This document shows positions 36,455 to 45,316 of a stretch of 64,000 nt of DNA, in pieces. The stretch spans positions 1 through 64,000 of the forward strand of contig JAWKWB010000012.1 in assembly GCA_041397775.1 (NCBI GenBank), written 5' to 3'. The position numbers were made by a program, and so were the translations under genes. Source of the stretch: Ga0077555 sp041397775. GTDB taxonomy: Bacteria > Pseudomonadota > Alphaproteobacteria > Rhizobiales > Hyphomicrobiaceae. Positions within the stretch are counted from its first letter, which is position 1. Each line of letters opens with the position of its first letter. Under the pieces are notes generated by a model. The model did no database searches, was not told the DNA's origin, and worked only from the letters and a program-made list of their open reading frames with translations.

Positions 36455-37090
36455 TCAGCCGATCAGATCCTCGAGGATGACGCGCGTAATCGGCGGCAGA
36501 TCGAGATTGCGCGCATCCTCCAGTTGCATCCACACGAGATCCGACAGTTCATCCTGCGGAGGATCGCAACGCTTTGCGATCAAGGCGGCGTCGATGCAGA
36601 AGAAGCGCGTATCGAAGCGGCGAGGACGGCCCGGCGGCGTAATCGCACGGGCAAAGAACGTGATCGGCGCAAGGCGCGGGGCGAACCCGTGCTCGAAAAA
36701 GCTGAGCCACGAGGGGTCTTTGGGACGCTTGGAGCCGACCAGCGGGCCACCGATGACGATCCCGGCCTCCTCGTAGGTCTCGCGCACGGCGGCCAGGGCC
36801 AGCGCCCGGGCCCGCGACGCACTCTGGCGCCCCTTCATGTCGACCAGCAGCCTGGCGACCTCGCTTTCGCCGAGCTCATCGCTTGCCGGCACGGTCGCAT
36901 CGCCCTTGTCGACCCGACCGCCGGGAAACACGTATTTCCCCGGCATGAACTTCATGTCCATCCGCCGCTTGCCCATCAGCACCTTGGGAATGCCGGAGGC
37001 ACGATCCACGATGATCAGTGTCGCCGCATCGCGCGGCTTCATCGGGGGATGGCCGGGCTGAGGCCGGCCTGATGGCAATGGAACGGTCAT
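36455..37090 (-). CDS. Nudix hydrolase family protein
   Basis: 211 residues. MGKRRMDMKFMPGKYVFPGG (39-58) and the Nudix core RETYEEAG (103-110) are present, with a long insertion between the GG and REx2EE, as is usual for this alphaproteobacterial type. It hydrolyses nucleoside diphosphate-linked compounds with Mg2+. Start 37090 (MTVPLPSGRPQPG) is the first good start; an alternative Met (MKPRDAA) is at residue 17. It ends before the decayed region and begins 19 bases after the DUF983 stop, so the two may be cotranscribed. Confidence 0.9.
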   Translation of the reverse strand: MTVPLPSGRPQPGHPPMKPRDAATLIIVDRASGIPKVLMGKRRMDMKFMPGKYVFPGGRVDKGDATVPASDELGESEVARLLVDMKGRQSASRARALALAAVRETYEEAGIVIGGPLVGSKRPKDPSWLSFFEHGFAPRLAPITFFARAITPPGRPRRFDTRFFCIDAALIAKRCDPPQDELSDLVWMQLEDARNLDLPPITRVILEDLIG

Positions 37091-37109
37091 GAGGCGCTTA
37101 TCGGTCTCT

Positions 37110-37571
37110 TCAGGATCGTGGCGTCGTCGCGGTTGCGGCCATGGGTACGGGATCGGGCTCGTCCTCCCGGCCACCGAAGCCGTGCATTCTGTTGGCCCAT
37201 TGCATGCCCACCAGCATGCCCTTGATACGTGGCAGCAGCAGCAGGCTCATGATCGCGGCGCCGGGAAGCCAGATCGACAGTTGCAGCCAATAGGGGGGCG
37301 CGAAGGCCTGCTCCATCGACAGGAGGCCGGCGACGATCACATGGCCGACGATGACCATCGTGAAGTAGGCGGGAGCGTCGTCGGCGCGCTGGTGATGCAG
37401 TTCCTCGCCACAGTGCGGGCAGGCATCGGCCACCTTCAGGAACGCCTTGTAGAGCGATCCCACGCCACAAGCCGGGCACTTGCATAGCGCACCGCGGCGG
37501 ATCGCAAGGAACGCATCGCGAGACTCTGCGGCCGGCGGCGCGATGGGCGACGATGATGTGCTGTATGTCAT
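37110..37571 (-). CDS. DUF983 family zinc-ribbon membrane protein
   Basis: 153 residues. CPACG (32-36) and CPHCG (51-55) form a four-cysteine zinc ribbon, followed by two membrane helices (FTMVIVGHVIVAGLLSMEQAF and LQLSIWLPGAAIMSLLLLPRI). DUF983 is commonly next to rnr and Nudix genes in Hyphomicrobiales. The protein is in the inner membrane, with its ribbon probably cytoplasmic. Role unknown. It sits 107 bases after rnr's start (rnr is upstream on the minus strand at 37679 to 39979). Confidence 0.9.
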   Translation of the reverse strand: MTYSTSSSPIAPPAAESRDAFLAIRRGALCKCPACGVGSLYKAFLKVADACPHCGEELHHQRADDAPAYFTMVIVGHVIVAGLLSMEQAFAPPYWLQLSIWLPGAAIMSLLLLPRIKGMLVGMQWANRMHGFGGREDEPDPVPMAATATTPRS

Positions 37572-37678
37572 ATGTAACCTCTAGCCGAGCCTGAAGCGCC
37601 GTCAAGCGGCGCAGCGGCGTGGCGTATCCCGCGCAGTGCATATCGCACATGAGAATTCGCAATGCGGGACACCGCGGA

Positions 37679-39979
37679 TCAGCGCCGCCCGAAGTTGCGG
37701 CGCTTGGGCCTGATGCCACGATGGTGGCGCCCGCCGCTGCCCATCGGCGTTCCCTCCGAGAGCAGTTCGAACCGCATGGCGCCGGCTGCGGGAACGGCTT
37801 CGACCAATCGCACCTCGATGCGATCGCCGAGGCGAAAACCGAGGCCGGTCCTGTCGCCCACGAGTGCGTGGCGCTCCTCGTCGTGGCGCCAGTAGTCGCC
37901 ACCGATGCTGGCGGCGGGCACGAAGCCATCCGCTCCGGTGTCCTTCAGGCGCACGAAAAGTCCCGAGCGCGTGACGCCCGAGACGCGCGCCTGGAAATCC
38001 GCGCCGACGCGGTCGGCGAGAAAAGCGGCGAGCAACCGGTCGGATGTTTCCCGCTCCGCGGCCATGGCGCGACGCTCCGCCTCCGAGATGGCGCGCGCCA
38101 CGACGGGCAGGCGGCCTTCCTCCTCCTTGGGCAGCCCGTCCTCGCCGAACTGCAGGGCGCGGACGAGGGCGCGGTGCACCAACAGATCGGCGTAGCGGCG
38201 GATCGGCGAGGTGAAATGGGCGTAACGCTGCAGATTGAGGCCGAAATGGCCGATATTCTGGATATTGTACTCGGCCTGCGCCTGGGCGCGCAGCACCACC
38301 TCGCTGACGAGATCGGCGACGGGCAGCGACTTGGCCCGCGCCAGCACGCGGTTGAAGTCGGCGGGCTTCAGGCCCTCGCCCTTGGGGATGGACAGATCGA
38401 GCGAGGCCAGGAAATCGCGGAGTGCGGCGAGCTTCTCCTTCCCGGGCCTGTCATGAATCCGATAGACGACGGGGGTGTGCTTCTGCTCCAGCGTCTCGGC
38501 GGCGGCGACGTTGGCCTGGATCATCATCTCCTCGATGAGGCGATGCGCCTCGAGCCGCTCGGGCACGACGACGTCGCGAACACGGCCGTGCTCGTCCATC
38601 AGGATCTTGCGCTCGGGCAGGTCGAGGTCGAGCGGCTCGCGCTCGGCGCGGCCCTTCAGCAGGCAGCGGTAGGCATCCCAAAGCGGCCGCAATACCGGCT
38701 CGAGCAGCGGCCCGCACTTGTCCGACACCGTGCCGTCGATGGCGGCCTGCGCTTCCTGATAGCTGAGCTTGGCGGCCGAGCGCATCAGCGCGCGATGGAA
38801 GGCATGGCGTCGCTTGCGCCCGCTGGCGTCGAAAACCATTTCAACGGCCAGGCACGGCCGCAATTCGCCCTCGCGCAGCGAGCACAGATCGTTGGAGATA
38901 CGCTCTGGCAGCATCGGCACGACGCGATCGGGGAAATAGACGGAGTTGCCGCGCAGTTCCGCCTCCCGGTCGAGCCGGGTGCCCGGGCGGACGTAGTGCG
39001 CGACATCGGCGATGGCCACGGTGACGACGAAGCCGCCGGGATTGCGGTCATCCTCGTCGGGTCTCGCATGCACGGCATCGTCGTGGTCGCGGGCGTCGAT
39101 GGGGTCGATGGTGACGAGCGGCAATCTCGTGAGGTCCGTGCGGCCCTTGCGGTCGAGCTGCGCAAGCGCCTCGACCCCGCGCAACACCACGTCGGGAAAG
39201 ACGTCGGGGATGCCGTGCGCGTGCACGGCGATGAGACTGATCTGGCGCTGGTCGGACGGATTGCCCAGAACCTCCGCCACCCGCGCCTCGGGCAGCCCGC
39301 GGCCATGGCGCGACAGGATGTCGAAGCGCACGAGATCGCCGTCCCTGGCCTCGCCCTCGCTACCGGCGGGCACCGGCCACGTCTTCATTTCCTTGCGGTT
39401 GATCGGGTCGATGCTGCCACCGCCCTTGGCGCGGGCGCGAAAGATGCCGAGCAGCCGGATCTTCTCGCGCGGCAACTTCTTGATGGGCTCGGCGCGATGC
39501 CGGTAGGTCGTCTCATCGTCCTCGGGCCCAATGGGCGAGATGCGAGCGAGGACGCGGTCACCCGGCCCAAGGCCACCGTCGATCTTCGCCAGTCGCGCAC
39601 CGCGCAGCGCGATCAGCACGCGGGGCGCGGGGCCCTCGTCCGCGCTCCAGCCGACGGGAACGGCCACGAGATCGCCCTCCGCATCGCGGTCGACGATCTC
39701 GAGCACACCGACGGGCTTCAGCCGTCCGGGCCGCTTCATCTCCTTGCGCGAGCCCGTCAGCGCGCCCTCGCGCGACATCTCGCCGAGCAAGGCCTTCAGA
39801 CCGACGCGATCATCGCCCTTGATGCCGAAGGCGCGGGCGATCTCGCGCTTGCCGACCTTCTCGTCGGAGCCCTCGATGAATTCGAGGATCTGCGCGCGCG
39901 TGGGCAGGCCGCGCGGCTCGCCCTTGGCGGGCGGCTTCGATTTCGGCTTCGGGCTGCGCGTTTTCGTCTTTTTCACCAT
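37679..39979 (-). CDS. rnr: Ribonuclease R (RNB exoribonuclease)
   Basis: 766 residues. This processive 3'-5' exonuclease degrades structured RNA. N-terminal helix-turn-helix and cold-shock parts (about 20-230) are followed by the RNB catalytic domain: TIDPIDARDHDDAVHARPDED carries the metal-binding Asp residues. A C-terminal S1 domain (VGADFQARVSGVTRSGLFVRL, near 640-710) follows. The basic start MVKKTKTRSPKPKSKP is typical. The length is normal. A long opposite-strand open frame (858 residues) is a shadow. Confidence 0.96.
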   Translation of the reverse strand: MVKKTKTRSPKPKSKPPAKGEPRGLPTRAQILEFIEGSDEKVGKREIARAFGIKGDDRVGLKALLGEMSREGALTGSRKEMKRPGRLKPVGVLEIVDRDAEGDLVAVPVGWSADEGPAPRVLIALRGARLAKIDGGLGPGDRVLARISPIGPEDDETTYRHRAEPIKKLPREKIRLLGIFRARAKGGGSIDPINRKEMKTWPVPAGSEGEARDGDLVRFDILSRHGRGLPEARVAEVLGNPSDQRQISLIAVHAHGIPDVFPDVVLRGVEALAQLDRKGRTDLTRLPLVTIDPIDARDHDDAVHARPDEDDRNPGGFVVTVAIADVAHYVRPGTRLDREAELRGNSVYFPDRVVPMLPERISNDLCSLREGELRPCLAVEMVFDASGRKRRHAFHRALMRSAAKLSYQEAQAAIDGTVSDKCGPLLEPVLRPLWDAYRCLLKGRAEREPLDLDLPERKILMDEHGRVRDVVVPERLEAHRLIEEMMIQANVAAAETLEQKHTPVVYRIHDRPGKEKLAALRDFLASLDLSIPKGEGLKPADFNRVLARAKSLPVADLVSEVVLRAQAQAEYNIQNIGHFGLNLQRYAHFTSPIRRYADLLVHRALVRALQFGEDGLPKEEEGRLPVVARAISEAERRAMAAERETSDRLLAAFLADRVGADFQARVSGVTRSGLFVRLKDTGADGFVPAASIGGDYWRHDEERHALVGDRTGLGFRLGDRIEVRLVEAVPAAGAMRFELLSEGTPMGSGGRHHRGIRPKRRNFGRR

Positions 39980-40044
39980 ATAGGCTGCCTACCAGAGTTC
40001 CGCGCGGCTTCACAGCGGATTGCATCGCGGCGGCTCGTTGCGCC

Positions 40045-41124
40045 TCATGCCGGCGCGGTCCCCAGCTCCACGACCTGGCCCGGACGCATGGCGGGGAAGC
40101 GCTCGGGCGGGATGCCATGGGCGGCGAGCGCTGCGGCCAGATCCCTGGGGGGACGATCGTGCGGTTCGGTGGTCAGCTGGAACGTGCCCCAGTGATGCCC
40201 CAGCGCCATATGGGCGCCGACGAGTTGCAAGGCCTTTACCGCCTCCTCCGGGTTCATGTGCTGGTCACGCATGAACCAGCGCGGCTCGTAGGCGCCGATC
40301 GGCAACAGGGCAACGTCGATGCCGGGATGGCGCGCTCGCACGCGCTCGAAAATGCGGCCGTCGCCGAAGCCCGTATCTCCGATGGCGTAGATCTTGTGAT
40401 ACGGCGTGGCGATGACGAAGCTCGCCCAGAGCGCATGCCGGCGGTCGAGGACGCCGCGTGCCGACCAGTGCTCGCTGGGCTCGGCGTGCGCGAGAATGCT
40501 TCCGGGAAGGCGCGCCGACTGGTGCCAGTCGATCGCCCTGGCCTCGAGCCCGGGAATGGCGTCGCGCATGATCGTGTCGTTGCCGAGCGGCGTGACGATC
40601 AGGGGCCGGTCGCGTTGCCACAGCCGGGCCAGTGTCGCGATATCGAGATGATCGTAATGGTTGTGGGTCACGAGAACGGCGTCGATGCGTGGCAGCGCGT
40701 CGAAGGCGATCCCCGGGGGATTGGCACGCCGGGGGCCGAGCAGGTTGTATGGGCCGGCCCGCTGCGACCACTGCGGGTCGACGAGGATGTTCTGCCCGGC
40801 GGTCTGGAGCAACCAACTCGCATGACCGACGAACGACAGGCGCAACCGGGACCCATCGATACGGGGCGGGGGCTGATCGCGGAACGGACTTGGGAATTCG
40901 GCCGGCCACTTGCTCCAGGTTTCCTGGGCGTAGAGACGCCACAGCGTCTGGACACGCTTGGGCGCCCGCCGGCCGGGGCTGAAGAAGTGCGCGCCGTCGA
41001 AGTGATCGCTTACGGGACCCGCGTAATACGCGTTGCCGCTCCGCACACCGGCGAATGCGACGCCGCCGGTCGCCACGGCTGCAAGCCCCACCAGGCGCTG
41101 CATGGCCTTTCGTCGTGTCATCAT
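40045..41124 (-). CDS. Exported metallo-beta-lactamase-fold hydrolase (UlaG/NAPE-PLD-like)
   Basis: 359 residues. The start MMTRRKAMQRLVGLAAVATGG has a twin-arginine-like TRRKAMQRL and hydrophobic core, suggesting Tat export. The metal site is HNHYDHLD (155-161), with a further His in GHHWGTF and Asp in IGDTGFGDG. FVGHASWLLQTAGQNILVDPQ is the UlaG/NAPE-PLD signature. The substrate could be a phospholipid-like or lactone compound. It ends just before rnr (65 bases) and is divergent from methylmalonyl-CoA mutase, with 184 bases between. Confidence 0.88.
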   Translation of the reverse strand: MMTRRKAMQRLVGLAAVATGGVAFAGVRSGNAYYAGPVSDHFDGAHFFSPGRRAPKRVQTLWRLYAQETWSKWPAEFPSPFRDQPPPRIDGSRLRLSFVGHASWLLQTAGQNILVDPQWSQRAGPYNLLGPRRANPPGIAFDALPRIDAVLVTHNHYDHLDIATLARLWQRDRPLIVTPLGNDTIMRDAIPGLEARAIDWHQSARLPGSILAHAEPSEHWSARGVLDRRHALWASFVIATPYHKIYAIGDTGFGDGRIFERVRARHPGIDVALLPIGAYEPRWFMRDQHMNPEEAVKALQLVGAHMALGHHWGTFQLTTEPHDRPPRDLAAALAAHGIPPERFPAMRPGQVVELGTAPA

Positions 41125-41308
41125 GTCCGATTTCGTTCCAAATCCGCCCTCCCGGCGGCCCGTCCGATCCTTCCCACTGGGCCGCATATCGGGGCTCGCG
41201 GCCCGGGCCGCAACCCTCGTGCCCGCTCCAGGGTGGCCTCGACGCATTGAAGCAGAGGCAGATTTGTGCTTGAGATCATTCGATTGTGACGAACCGGAAG
41301 CGCCCCTG

Positions 41309-43486
41309 ATGAGCCGTATCCCCGATTTCACGAAAATCGCCCTCGACGCCACCCCCGCGAAGGCTGCCGGCCAGGCCGCTGCAGCCCTCGACAACATGGC
41401 GATGGAGACGCCCGAGGGCATCACGCTGAAACGGGTCTACGCGGCTGGCGACATCGCAGGCCTCGATTTCGTGGATGGCCTGCCGGGCATCGCACCGTAT
41501 CTGCGCGGCCCCTATCCCGCGATGTACGTGACGCAGCCCTGGACGATCCGGCAATATGCCGGCTTCTCGACCGCCGAGGATTCCAACGCCTTCTACAGGC
41601 GCAACATCGCCGCGGGGCAGAAGGGCCTGTCGGTCGCCTTCGACCTGGCGACCCACCGCGGCTACGACAGCGACCATCCGCGCGTCAAAGGCGACGTCGG
41701 CATGGCAGGCGTCGCGATCGACAGCATCTACGACATGCGCACGCTGTTCGACGGCATCGACCTGTCGCAGATGTCCGTGTCGATGACCATGAACGGCGCG
41801 GTGCTGCCCGTCATGGCCTTGTTCATCGTGGCGGGCGAGGAGCAGGGCGTTTCCCCGCAGAAACTGTCCGGGACCATCCAGAACGACATCCTCAAGGAGT
41901 TCATGGTCCGCAACACGTACATCTATCCGCCCAATCCCTCGATGCGGATCATCTCGGACATCTTCGCCTATACCTCGGCGAACATGCCGAAGTTCAATTC
42001 GATCTCGATTTCGGGCTATCACATGCAGGAAGCCGGCGCGACGGCGGACCTGGAACTCGCCTATACGCTGGCCGACGGCGTCGAGTACGTGCGGGCGGGC
42101 GTCAAGGCCGGGCTCGACGTCGACAAGTTCGCGCCGCGGCTGTCGTTCTTCTGGGCCATCGGCACCAACTTCTTCATGGAAATCGCCAAGATGCGGGCGG
42201 CGCGCCTGCTGTGGGCGAAGCTGCTCGAGACCGAGTTCGGCCCGAAGGATGCCCGTTCGCTGTCGCTGCGCACGCACTGCCAGACGTCCGGCTGGTCGCT
42301 GACCGCGCAGGACGTGTTCAACAACGTGACGCGCACGTGCATCGAGGCGATGGCGGCGACGCAGGGCCACACGCAGTCGCTGCACACCAACGCGCTCGAC
42401 GAGGCGATCGCGCTGCCGACCGACTTCTCCGCCCGCATCGCGCGCAATACGCAGCTCTTCCTGCAGCAGGAAAGCGGCACGACGCGCACCGTCGATCCGT
42501 GGGGCGGCAGCTACTATGTCGAGCGGCTGACGCACGATCTCGCCGCCAAGGCCTGGGAGCACATCCAGGAGGTCGAGGCGCTCGGCGGCATGGCGAAGGC
42601 GATCGCCGCCGGCATCCCCAAGATGCGCATCGAGGAGGCCGCCGCACGCACGCAGGCGCGCATCGACAGCGGCCGCCAGACCATCGTCGGCGTCAACAAG
42701 TACCGCGTCGAGAACGAGGCGCAGATCGACATCCTGAAGGTCGACAACGCGCGCGTGCGCGAGAGCCAGATCTCCAAGCTGCAGCGCCTGCGTGGCGAAC
42801 GCAGCGAGGCCGACGTGACGGCTGCGCTCACGGCCCTGACCGAGGGCGCGCGCGGCAATGGCAACCTGCTCGACCTCGCGGTGAAGGCCGCCCGCGCCAA
42901 GGCGACGGTGGGTGAAATTTCCGATGCGCTGGAAGCCGTCTATGGCCGCCATCGCGCCGAGATCCGCTCCGTTTCGGGCGTCTACAGGTCGGAGGCTACC
43001 GCCATGTCCAAGGAGCTTTCGCGGGTGCAGGCCCTGGTGAGCGGCTTCGAGGCCAACGACGGCCGCCGGCCGCGCATCCTGATCGCCAAGATCGGCCAGG
43101 ACGGGCACGACCGCGGCCAGAAGGTGATCGCCACGGCCTTCGCCGACCTCGGCTTCGACGTCGATATCGGGCCGCTGTTCTCGACGCCGGAGGAGGTCGC
43201 CCGCCAGGCCGTCGAGAACGACGTGCACATCGTCGGCGTCTCGTCGCTGGCCGCCGGCCATCTGACGCTGGTGCCGGAGCTGCGCGCGGCGCTCGAGGCG
43301 CAAGGCCGCGGCGACATCATGATCGTGGTGGGCGGCGTCATTCCGCCGGGCGATTACGACAGCCTGTTCCAGGCCGGCGCCAAGGCGGTGTTCGGTCCGG
43401 GCACGAACATCGCGCTGGCCGCCGTCGACCTGATCGAGAAGCTCAACGTACAGCTCGGCTATCGCGGCGCGGAAGCCGCGGAGTAG
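41309..43486 (+). CDS. scpA: Methylmalonyl-CoA mutase (single-chain, large subunit)
   Basis: 725 residues. It isomerises methylmalonyl-CoA and succinyl-CoA using adenosylcobalamin. GPYPAMYVTQPWTIRQYAGF starts the TIM barrel, with GLSVAFDLATHRGYDSD and SGYHMQEAGATADLE active-site blocks. The C-terminal cobalamin domain has DGHDRGQ (Asp-x-His-x-x-Gly) and GVSSLAAGHLTLVPEL. Start 41309 precedes the barrel. The size matches the single-polypeptide ScpA type; no small subunit, MeaB chaperone or epimerase is next to it. A terminator follows. Confidence 0.97.
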   Translation: MSRIPDFTKIALDATPAKAAGQAAAALDNMAMETPEGITLKRVYAAGDIAGLDFVDGLPGIAPYLRGPYPAMYVTQPWTIRQYAGFSTAEDSNAFYRRNIAAGQKGLSVAFDLATHRGYDSDHPRVKGDVGMAGVAIDSIYDMRTLFDGIDLSQMSVSMTMNGAVLPVMALFIVAGEEQGVSPQKLSGTIQNDILKEFMVRNTYIYPPNPSMRIISDIFAYTSANMPKFNSISISGYHMQEAGATADLELAYTLADGVEYVRAGVKAGLDVDKFAPRLSFFWAIGTNFFMEIAKMRAARLLWAKLLETEFGPKDARSLSLRTHCQTSGWSLTAQDVFNNVTRTCIEAMAATQGHTQSLHTNALDEAIALPTDFSARIARNTQLFLQQESGTTRTVDPWGGSYYVERLTHDLAAKAWEHIQEVEALGGMAKAIAAGIPKMRIEEAAARTQARIDSGRQTIVGVNKYRVENEAQIDILKVDNARVRESQISKLQRLRGERSEADVTAALTALTEGARGNGNLLDLAVKAARAKATVGEISDALEAVYGRHRAEIRSVSGVYRSEATAMSKELSRVQALVSGFEANDGRRPRILIAKIGQDGHDRGQKVIATAFADLGFDVDIGPLFSTPEEVARQAVENDVHIVGVSSLAAGHLTLVPELRAALEAQGRGDIMIVVGGVIPPGDYDSLFQAGAKAVFGPGTNIALAAVDLIEKLNVQLGYRGAEAAE

Positions 43487-43528
43487 GGGCCGACGCGGCC
43501 TTGCCGCCACGCGACCGCAAGCGACAAG

Positions 43529-43557
43529 AAAGGCCCCGCTCGACACGGGGCCTTTTT
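43529..43557. terminator. Bidirectional Rho-independent terminator
   Basis: AAAGGCCCCG and CGGGGCCTTT form a 10-bp stem with a seven-base loop. TTTTTCG follows on the plus strand and TTTCTTGTCG on the minus strand, so it can end both scpA and the converging selenoprotein gene. Confidence 0.93.
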
Positions 43558-43601
43558 CGTCACCTCATGAAGGCGGTGCGGCCGGATCGGCCGCCGTCGC
43601 C

Positions 43602-44474
43602 TCATTTCTCGCGCGGCGCCTGTCCGCGCTTGGCACGGCGCGCGTCGCCAATGGCGAGCAGCCGCTCGCGATCCTCCGGGCGGATGCGGTTGTAGCGCTC
43701 CCGCCATTCCGGATCATCGTTCCTCCAATCGAACGGCGCGCGCACGGTCGTGCGCGGCCCCTCGGCAGCCTCGAGCCGGCGCAAGGCCAGGCCCGTGATG
43801 GCCGCCTGCATCTCCTTGTTCCAGGGGTGCCCGCAGGGATTGCCGAGCGGGAAGTCTGCGAACACGAAGCGGGGCACGCCGCAATGCTCGACGATATCGC
43901 GGCCCGAGCCGATCAGGACCGTCGGGATGCCGTTCTCTTCAAGGTACCGGGCGACCAGACTCACGGTCTGGTGACATACCGGTCAAAGCGCCGTGAGGAT
44001 CGCGGCGTCGGCACCATCCTCCTTCAGCCGCTTCAGGATCTCAGGCGCATCCTTGGTCAGCGTCTTGGAGTGGCTGTAGTCGGTCGGCGCGCCATGGAAA
44101 CGCGGCGCCAGGCTGCCGATCAGGCCCTGGGCGACGTGGCCCTTCATGGCATCGATGGGCAGGAACGTCTCGCGGTCGTCGGTGTGCGTGGACTCTCGGT
44201 CCCAGGCGACATCCGTGTCGAACGTCGCCGGCGGCGCATCGACGTCGCCCGACCACACGTGCTTGCGGTTGCGTTCGTCGCGGTTGGACAGATCCGGCGG
44301 TCCAGCCGTCGTGATCAGCGCCACACGCGCCTCGGCCAGCGGTTTCGACAGGCGCGTGAAGGGCGCGTCGTCGAAATGGGCCCAGACATAATCGTTGTCG
44401 TAGCCGAGCGCGCGGTAATAGTTGCGCGTGCGCTCCATGTAGGGAACCGGCTTCCCCGTCCCGGTATCGCTCAT
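43602..44474 (-). CDS. GrdB-family selenoprotein read through an in-frame UGA
   Basis: A continuous 290-residue frame contains one internal TGA at 43983-43985 (codon 164). Downstream, in the same frame, the translation reads U-P-V-C-H-Q-T-V-S-L-V, then ARYLEENGIPTVLIGS and FADFPLGNPCGHPW, the C-terminal pattern of glycine/betaine/sarcosine/proline reductase B subunits. Upstream is LKRLKEDGADAAILTAL, just ahead of the Sec. The U-x-x-C motif is at the family's redox position. The hairpin at 43947-43982 is a SECIS candidate. Start 44474 (MSDTGTGKP) has GGAG upstream. The DUF1847 gene is upstream on the same strand by 40 bases, so they form an operon. A real stop would leave two unlinked fragments. 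Selenium genes must be elsewhere. Confidence 0.85.
43947..43985 (-). promoter_or_regulatory. Candidate bacterial SECIS element with its UGA
   Basis: Directly after the UGA the RNA folds into a stem: CCGG pairs with CCGG, an internal loop contains unpaired U residues, then ACCAGAC pairs with GUCUGGU (7 bp) around a CGUGA loop holding a G-U. The apical loop begins 18 bases after the UGA, inside the spacing range known for bacterial SECIS elements recognised by SelB. The fold was done by eye. Confidence 0.7.
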
Positions 44475-44514
44475 CTCTTGGCTGTTCTCCTCATTCGAGC
44501 TGGCCCAGCGGCCC

Positions 44515-45219
44515 TCACCTCTTCGCCTTGGCGCGCCCCTGCGCGGGAAGCTTCGGCGGCTTCGCCGGCTTCTCGGGTCCCCATACGCGACTATAGTAGC
44601 TGTCAGCAAGGTGCAATGCCGCTATCGGATTATGCCCCAGCACGCGGTCCTTGGCGACGAGGACGGTCGTCAAGCCCTTGGCGTACTTGAAGAACAGGCT
44701 GTCGTGGCCGATGCACAGCCCCATGACGATATTGAATTCCGAGCCGCGTTCGTTCAGCATCTCGGCTTGCGCGACAGGATTGCACAGCGCCTCGAAATTG
44801 CCTGGCCGGATCTTCTCGCTGTCCGCCAGGCCCAGGTCTTCCTTCGGGATGTTGCCGTTCTTGCAGGCCACCGAGATCACCTCGAAGCCATGGCTCTCGA
44901 GGATGCCGCTCATGACGTAGGCCTGATCGACGAAGCTGATGCAGTTGGCGATGCCGATCTTCTTGTAGCCCATCTTCTTGGCGAACTGGACGATCTCCTC
45001 GACGCGCGTCCACTTGCAGTAGCCTTCCGCCTCGACGCGCGCCGACTCCAGCGACACCTTCAGCGTCTCGGGGTCCTCGTAGAGCCCGCGCGCGGTCGCC
45101 TGGACGTCGGCGGCCACCTTGCTCGGGCAGAAGCCGGGTCCCTCGCGCTCGGCCTCGCCGCGCCGGCAGGCGCGCACGGTCGATGGACAATAGGCGCATG
45201 AGGGATCGTCGTATGTCAT
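44515..45219 (-). CDS. DUF1847 cysteine-rich metal-binding protein
   Basis: 234 residues. Cysteines at 8, 11, 18 and 31 (CAYC, RACRRGE, GFCPSK) form an N-terminal metal site, and a Rossmann-like region follows (KKMGYKKIGIANCISFVDQA, then GFEVISVACKNGNIPKEDLG). LNERGSEFNIVMGLCIGHDSLFFKYAKGL matches DUF1847 and is annotated as metal-binding. Start 45219 has GAGGAA at normal spacing; ATG 45225 is too near that site. It is upstream of the selenoprotein gene in one operon. I infer that it may deliver or bind a ligand or metal for the reductase-like partner. Confidence 0.88.
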   Translation of the reverse strand: MTYDDPSCAYCPSTVRACRRGEAEREGPGFCPSKVAADVQATARGLYEDPETLKVSLESARVEAEGYCKWTRVEEIVQFAKKMGYKKIGIANCISFVDQAYVMSGILESHGFEVISVACKNGNIPKEDLGLADSEKIRPGNFEALCNPVAQAEMLNERGSEFNIVMGLCIGHDSLFFKYAKGLTTVLVAKDRVLGHNPIAALHLADSYYSRVWGPEKPAKPPKLPAQGRAKAKR

Positions 45220-45316
45220 GGGCATTTCCTCGCATTCGCGTTCTGGCGGGCGGCGCCATATGGGCCGCACTTGTCCGGACTTGAGCCGGATTGTTCGCGA
45301 ATCTCGGGAAATGCGC

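Noticed and set aside
37619..40195. An 858-residue open frame on the plus strand opposite rnr
   Set aside because: It is rich in R, A, D, H and L with no domain, and mirrors the codon pattern of rnr on the other strand. High GC creates such long shadows; the same holds for the frames opposite parC (17038-19149) and scpA (41276-43546).
43602..44474. Annotating 43602..43964 and 43983..44609 as two independent genes
   Set aside because: They are in one frame separated by a single TGA, conserved family sequence runs through it, and the second piece has no start or ribosome-binding site at its beginning. Selenocysteine is the simpler reading.
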